Shown here piece by piece: positions 58,415-64,000 of a stretch of DNA of 64,000 bases. The stretch is from Laetiporus sulphureus 93-53. Taxonomy: Eukaryota > Basidiomycota > Agaricomycetes > Polyporales > Laetiporaceae. The notes beneath the pieces are model-generated. The model ran no database searches. It was not told the DNA's origin and was given only the letters and a program-made list of their open reading frames with translations. The translations under genes were made by a program, and so were the position numbers. Positions within the stretch are counted from its first letter, which is position 1, and every line of letters begins with the position of its first letter. The stretch covers positions 718,495 to 782,494 of the forward strand of contig NW_024468512.1 in assembly GCF_001632365.1 (NCBI RefSeq), given 5' to 3'.

Positions 58415-61379
58415 ATGAGTGATTCTGTGAACGTGCTACCGACCAGACATATTCTGAGGCCCCATCATGTCAATATACTCAAGCTCATGATGCTGGCGTT
58501 CCATAGCTACAACGGTTCTCTTCCACCACCTTTCCTTCTGCATCTATATCGTATCCTCATGCGTGAGGTCGCCGAGGTTTGTTGACAGCTTTGCGCATAC
58601 AGTCGCGTCACCTTCACTCGTTATCCAGGTCTCCGAACCACGAGGGTATGCTGAGATACAAGCTGAAGTACTCAAGGCACCTATGGTCGACTCGTCAACT
58701 GCTCAGAACTTCTGTCGCGAGTACGCAAGCGAGGTGAGTGCCGAATATCTTATTGTTAGGCAGGTTTTCATGTAGCTTTTTAGGCTCCGCATTTCGATAC
58801 CGAAGAACAACTGAGTGAATTCTTCCAAGGTGAGTCGACCGCTTAACCTGTTATCGCTTTCAAGCATTCACATTCACCGAGGGTTGAACATACTCTTTCC
58901 TGACAAGGATGAGGACGAGGTATGCTCAAGTCTTCCTTTTATTACAATATATGGCTGACCAGGAGCAACAGAGCGGTATGGGCTTCGTGCGTGTTCCCTC
59001 GAAGAGTAGTGATCCTTTGCTCATGCACATCGGGGTGCTTGTAGAACCGCCGTTCCCTATTCGGTTTCTTCTGCCGGAGGTGTTACGTCAGCTTCCGCAA
59101 GCTTTCATTCATTGGGGTATCCAGCCTTTTAAGAGACTACAAAGCATGGGTCGCAGGCTCTATCAATGAATATCCTCAGGGACTTCCTGGTTATTCGCTT
59201 GCTACTCCAGATTCATTGACCATTGGTACCCTTCATCGTGCTCTGTCCTTCGATCGGCTTGCCGACTACTCTATTTCTCAGATTATGAAATTTACAAAAC
59301 ACATGGTGACAAGAAGCCCTCTGCAACTAGTGATGACTATGCTGCGTAGGTGTTTGCAGCTAATATTTTATCTCGTGATCACTCAGAAATGACACAGACT
59401 CGAAAAGGGTCTAGCTGTGGGAGATGAAAATATTGCTACAGAGAGTTTGCGGCGGTTCTTCGAACAACATTTCCACGAAGGCAATGATTCGTGAGTTATC
59501 GCCAGAAATGGACCGAATATCGGTATTTACGCAGATGATAGAGGTCTTCGACAGCATGCATTGCTGAGTTTGGCTCGCAAGCACTACCTCAATCATGAAT
59601 ACGTTGCATGTCGCAAGGTATTCGCCAGCAGCACCGCGTCTTATTCAACCTGCTGATTTGCTGCCGCGGGCAGTACCTCCAAGAAGCTGTCGGCGTGGCA
59701 CGCACAAGCAATGATAAAGTTACATTACAACATTGCATGAGGTACAGCGGGACAGCAGTCTCTTATGCACGCACGCCCATCTCACCATGCATAGCATGCT
59801 TCATCGATTGGCACCACTAGAGCGAGGGCAGAAACCGATCATCAACGATATACAGCCGGACCTGCATCCTCTCGAGGTTTTACATGACGTGCAAAAGCTG
59901 ATCAAAGTGAACAACGTGGGATCACTTCTCTTGGGAGCCGCGTCTCGCTTGCTAACCGACGTCCAGCAACAACCACTAATGGCGTCGTTTGAAAAGATCG
60001 TCCAAGCGATCGGTTTGTACGATCACTGGATCGACATCCAGCATGCTCCGTTTGTGGAATCTGAGCAGTGGGGCCAACACGCTGTACAGAGCGTCGTCTG
60101 GAGTATGCATGGTGCGTGTCCGCTAAGCTGCTTCTTGCGCTGATCGCTCATTTATCGTATTTCAGGGTGCCCCAAGGTGGCACAGGTGGAGGAGAACATT
60201 GTCACCGCTTTCACTGAGGCAGGCGGGGACGACCACAACCGCCTTGTGGTTACACTCAATCGCGCTTATTATGTGGGTGTAGAGTTGATGAGTATGACTG
60301 GGGCTTATTAATCTGCTTCCATTTAGCGTGCTCGTCAAGGTCGATATCGGGAGGCTATCGCAACGCTCCTCGAGCCAGATGTCTGGCGAGGCCTGACTTT
60401 GAACGAATATCACTCGTGGGCGGGCGAGATCTGGCACATCCTTGTGCTGCGTGCTAGCCGTCGGTTCGTGTTCACCCCAAAGCTCTCCCGGCCTTTCCGT
60501 TATACTCATTCTGTGCGTACTGATAGGCGTCAGGAGCGTCAATTCGCAGACTTCCTGAAACACAGGCGGCCACATGGTTTCTACAGAAACAGAGAGTATT
60601 GGTTCTGGTCGACGCCCACGCTAGGCTCTATCATTCGCGACCCTCTCTATGAGGTCATGCAGATGCGGGTGAGTATTTGTCCCCGACCAGCGTGATCAGA
60701 TGGCGGATCCGTACATGCGTTTCTGACCGCATTGGTAGGAAGTCGATCAAGCGCACGCATGGGTGGAGCCGTTGCTGACGGCTCTGTGGCACGCCGAGTT
60801 CCACGGTACGTACGGCTTGTACAGAACGGCGATTATCATCCTCGCGGACATCGGCCTCGAGTTCGGGATGACAAAGTGGTCCCGGAGGCTCATAGAGGAG
60901 ATCATGCCCCAGGTAGGCGTCATCTCCCATCCCGCATCAATTCGTCATCATCATGTATAATCATAGGTTATAGAGGGCAACGAGCTGGAGCAACGAGCGT
61001 TCGCCTGCTTCACCCTCGCACGGTGCATCATCGCCGCCGGAGATTCTTCACGTTCGTCCTCGTCCTCCTCCTATGCGCGTTTGTTTGGCTCTGACAACTC
61101 TCCTCAGAGGACGCTCTGCGCGAGTGCCTCCCATACCTGCTCACCGCAGAGAAAGACTACACCGAGCTCGAGATCTTCCGCTCGTTGCAGGACGTGCAGT
61201 ACTTGCTAGCTATCGTGTACGACAACCTCGGGAAGACACGGGAGCGCGATGAGGTATCTGCGCGGCACATGACGACGGACGTGGAGCGGCAGAAGGCCGC
61301 GATAGTTGTTGTTGAGGATTGGGTGGCGGACGTTTGGGACATTGTCACGGAAGTGGGCGCTGCGCTGGCAGCGAGGTGA
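58415..61379 (+). CDS. APC5: Anaphase-promoting complex subunit 5 (APC5)
   Basis: TPR scaffold subunit of the APC/C ubiquitin ligase. The start at 58415 gives MSDSVNVLPTRHILRPHHVN, then ILKLMMLAFHSYNGSLPPPF. The gene is cut by many introns (about ten). Conserved APC5 stretches include PLQLVMTMLRRLEKGLAVGD-like text and, in spliced form, HALLSLARKHYLNHEYVACR with the tetratricopeptide pattern, then HRLAPLERGQKPIINDIQPD. Later exons give WVEPLLTALWHAEFHGTYGL and AIIILADIGLEFGMTKWSRR, and the last DVQYLLAIVYDNLGKTRERD, ending at 61379. The splice order between 58730 and 59640 is only partly fixed. Assigned from overall pattern and length of about 770 residues. Confidence 0.78.
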
Positions 61380-61547
61380 TCTCGGTTGCACATTAGTGCT
61401 CAGTCATGCTCTCGCGCGTCGTACGATGCGGAGATTGGCCGTCCATTGCCCGTTGAGCCTGAACTGGTTCTCAAACCATCACATTCAAACGGCTGTTGCC
61501 GAGATTCATGCTAATGTTACAATAAGCGATGTTATACAAATTGCTCA

Positions 61548-63048
<1,501 letters not shown>

Positions 63049-63355
63049 GGGCGATGGCGACGTGCTCAGCAGAAATAATCAGTCGGCGGGATCATGAATG
63101 ACTGGACGCATCTGGACGTCATGGACGGGCACGTGGGATCGCTTGGTATGACGGAGAGATACCAAAACAAGAAGGTAGATGACCAAATCGAGGAGAAACA
63201 GACATAGGGCCAAGACGTAATCCACGTGACCGCGCCTCGCATTGGGGTCCCACTTGGACTACAAGCTATGACTAGTGTCTTTGTCGCCTGATGGTACAGG
63301 CTATGAGCCCTTCTGTCCTGTATTTGACCGCGTAGCGCGTCCTGTGCTCCTCACC
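63049..63355. promoter_or_regulatory. Divergent promoter of the FAD monooxygenase and acyltransferase genes
   Basis: About 300 bases with a CACGTG at 63223-63228, in the same octamer found at 9204 and 19480. No gene is seen. Confidence 0.45.
63223..63228. promoter_or_regulatory. CACGTG E-box
   Basis: CACGTG in the octamer CCACGTGA, 175 bases from the monooxygenase start and 128 bases from the acyltransferase start. Confidence 0.4.
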
Positions 63356-64000
63356 ATGGCCGGCATCAATCTTTTAGAGACATACGAGGACTCGATCTAC
63401 GAGTTTTCCATGGCCCTCTGGAGAACGGTGCTCAATATTTTCTTCCGAGAGATTCGTCCGCGAGGTGCATTCCACATTCCCCGCGAGGGGCCCGTCATCT
63501 TCGTGGCTGCTCCGCATAACAATCAAGTATGTGCTATTGATTAACATACAGCGGCAGGTTCATTACCTTGGCACAGTTCGTCGATCTTCTGTTGGCCTTG
63601 GAAGTATATCGAGAAACGCGGAGGAAAGTCCGGTTTCTGGTTGCGGCAAAGAGCATGAAACACAAAGTTATTGGTCTCTTCGCTAGACTTCAGGGCAGCA
63701 GTACGGGGTCTCTTATTATCCAATCAGACCAGCTCTGATGATGATTGTAGTACCGGTCGTTCGAGCTGCAGATGAGGCGAGACCCGGCACTGGTCGAGTA
63801 TCCATCTCGGAAGTGGATCCTTGCATAGTCATCGGCGATGGTACCCACTTCCTATCAGAGTTCCAACCCAAAATGCAGATAGTGCTCCCTAAATCACTTC
63901 ATTCCCCAATCGCTGAGGTCGTCGAGGTGATGTCCGACACTCAATTGCGGATCAAGAAGGAATTCGGAGGGGACAGCGGGAAGGGTACGGCTAGGATCAG
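63356..64000 (+). CDS. Glycerol-3-phosphate O-acyltransferase (SCT1/GPT2 type), 5' part only
   Basis: Membrane enzyme for the first step of glycerolipid synthesis in the ER. The start at 63356 gives MAGINLLETYEDSIYEFSMA. An intron (about 63527-63570) joins PHNNQ to FVDLLL, which makes the catalytic HxxxxD motif (HNNQFVD). A second intron (about 63702-63750) joins RLQGS to IPVVRAADEARPG, the second conserved acyltransferase block. The window ends within the gene, so the remaining motifs and membrane segments are not seen. Fungal homologues run about 700 residues. Confidence 0.85.

Overview
The window is nuclear DNA of a filamentous fungus, most likely a basidiomycete of the Agaricomycotina. 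Genes are tightly packed on both strands. Most are cut by several introns of about 45-60 bases with GT..AG ends, many starts follow pyrimidine-rich tracts, and the gene set is typically fungal: beta-1,3-glucan synthase, a Zn2Cys6 regulator, an HSP30/opsin-like protein, a cupredoxin surface protein and RNase MRP subunit RMP1. I found no tRNA, rRNA, CRISPR array, plasmid feature or intact transposon. Exon joints were read by eye from splice signals and conserved protein motifs. Where a joint is uncertain the entry says so.

Layout: 1-9137 holds the 3' part of the FKS glucan synthase, a coiled-coil protein, an FHIP/RAI16-like protein and a DNAJC9-type J protein. 9515-15208 holds a UPF0658-like membrane protein, a SET-domain protein and a short-chain dehydrogenase. 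15485-23544 holds a 1231-residue disordered protein, a Zn2Cys6 transcription factor and an opsin-related 7TM protein that lacks the retinal lysine. 24888-34547 holds an AKR7-type reductase divergent from an OTU protease, an AP-1 beta-adaptin divergent from an RMP1-like protein, and sulfide:quinone oxidoreductase. 34548-40070 is gene-poor: it carries one small AIG1-like GTPase gene and one 329-bp foldback (MITE-like) element. 40071-45847 holds an Mso1-like protein, a GPI-type cupredoxin and an O-methyltransferase. 46293-61379 holds housekeeping genes: Src1/MAN1, Vps23/TSG101, a TEA/ATTS factor, NOC3 and APC5. 61548-64000 holds an FAD monooxygenase and the 5' part of a glycerol-3-phosphate acyltransferase.

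The genes do not form one pathway. Several serve membrane traffic or membrane identity: FHIP for dynein-linked endosome motility, AP-1 at the trans-Golgi, Mso1-like in exocytosis, Vps23 in ESCRT-I and Src1 at the inner nuclear membrane. Others serve nucleolar RNA work (NOC3, RMP1), the cell cycle (APC5), cell wall synthesis (FKS) and redox metabolism (SQR, SDR, AKR, FAD monooxygenase). Many neighbours are divergent and share short promoters. A CCACGTGA octamer recurs in three of these.

The points most worth a second look are the foldback element beside the lone GTPase gene, the lysine-less opsin relative, a 13-nt microexon inside the zinc cluster of the transcription factor, a YBD-like C-terminus on the TEA factor, and a TATA box plus CGG-N8-CCG palindrome upstream of the O-methyltransferase. 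I did not find a clearly new biological system.
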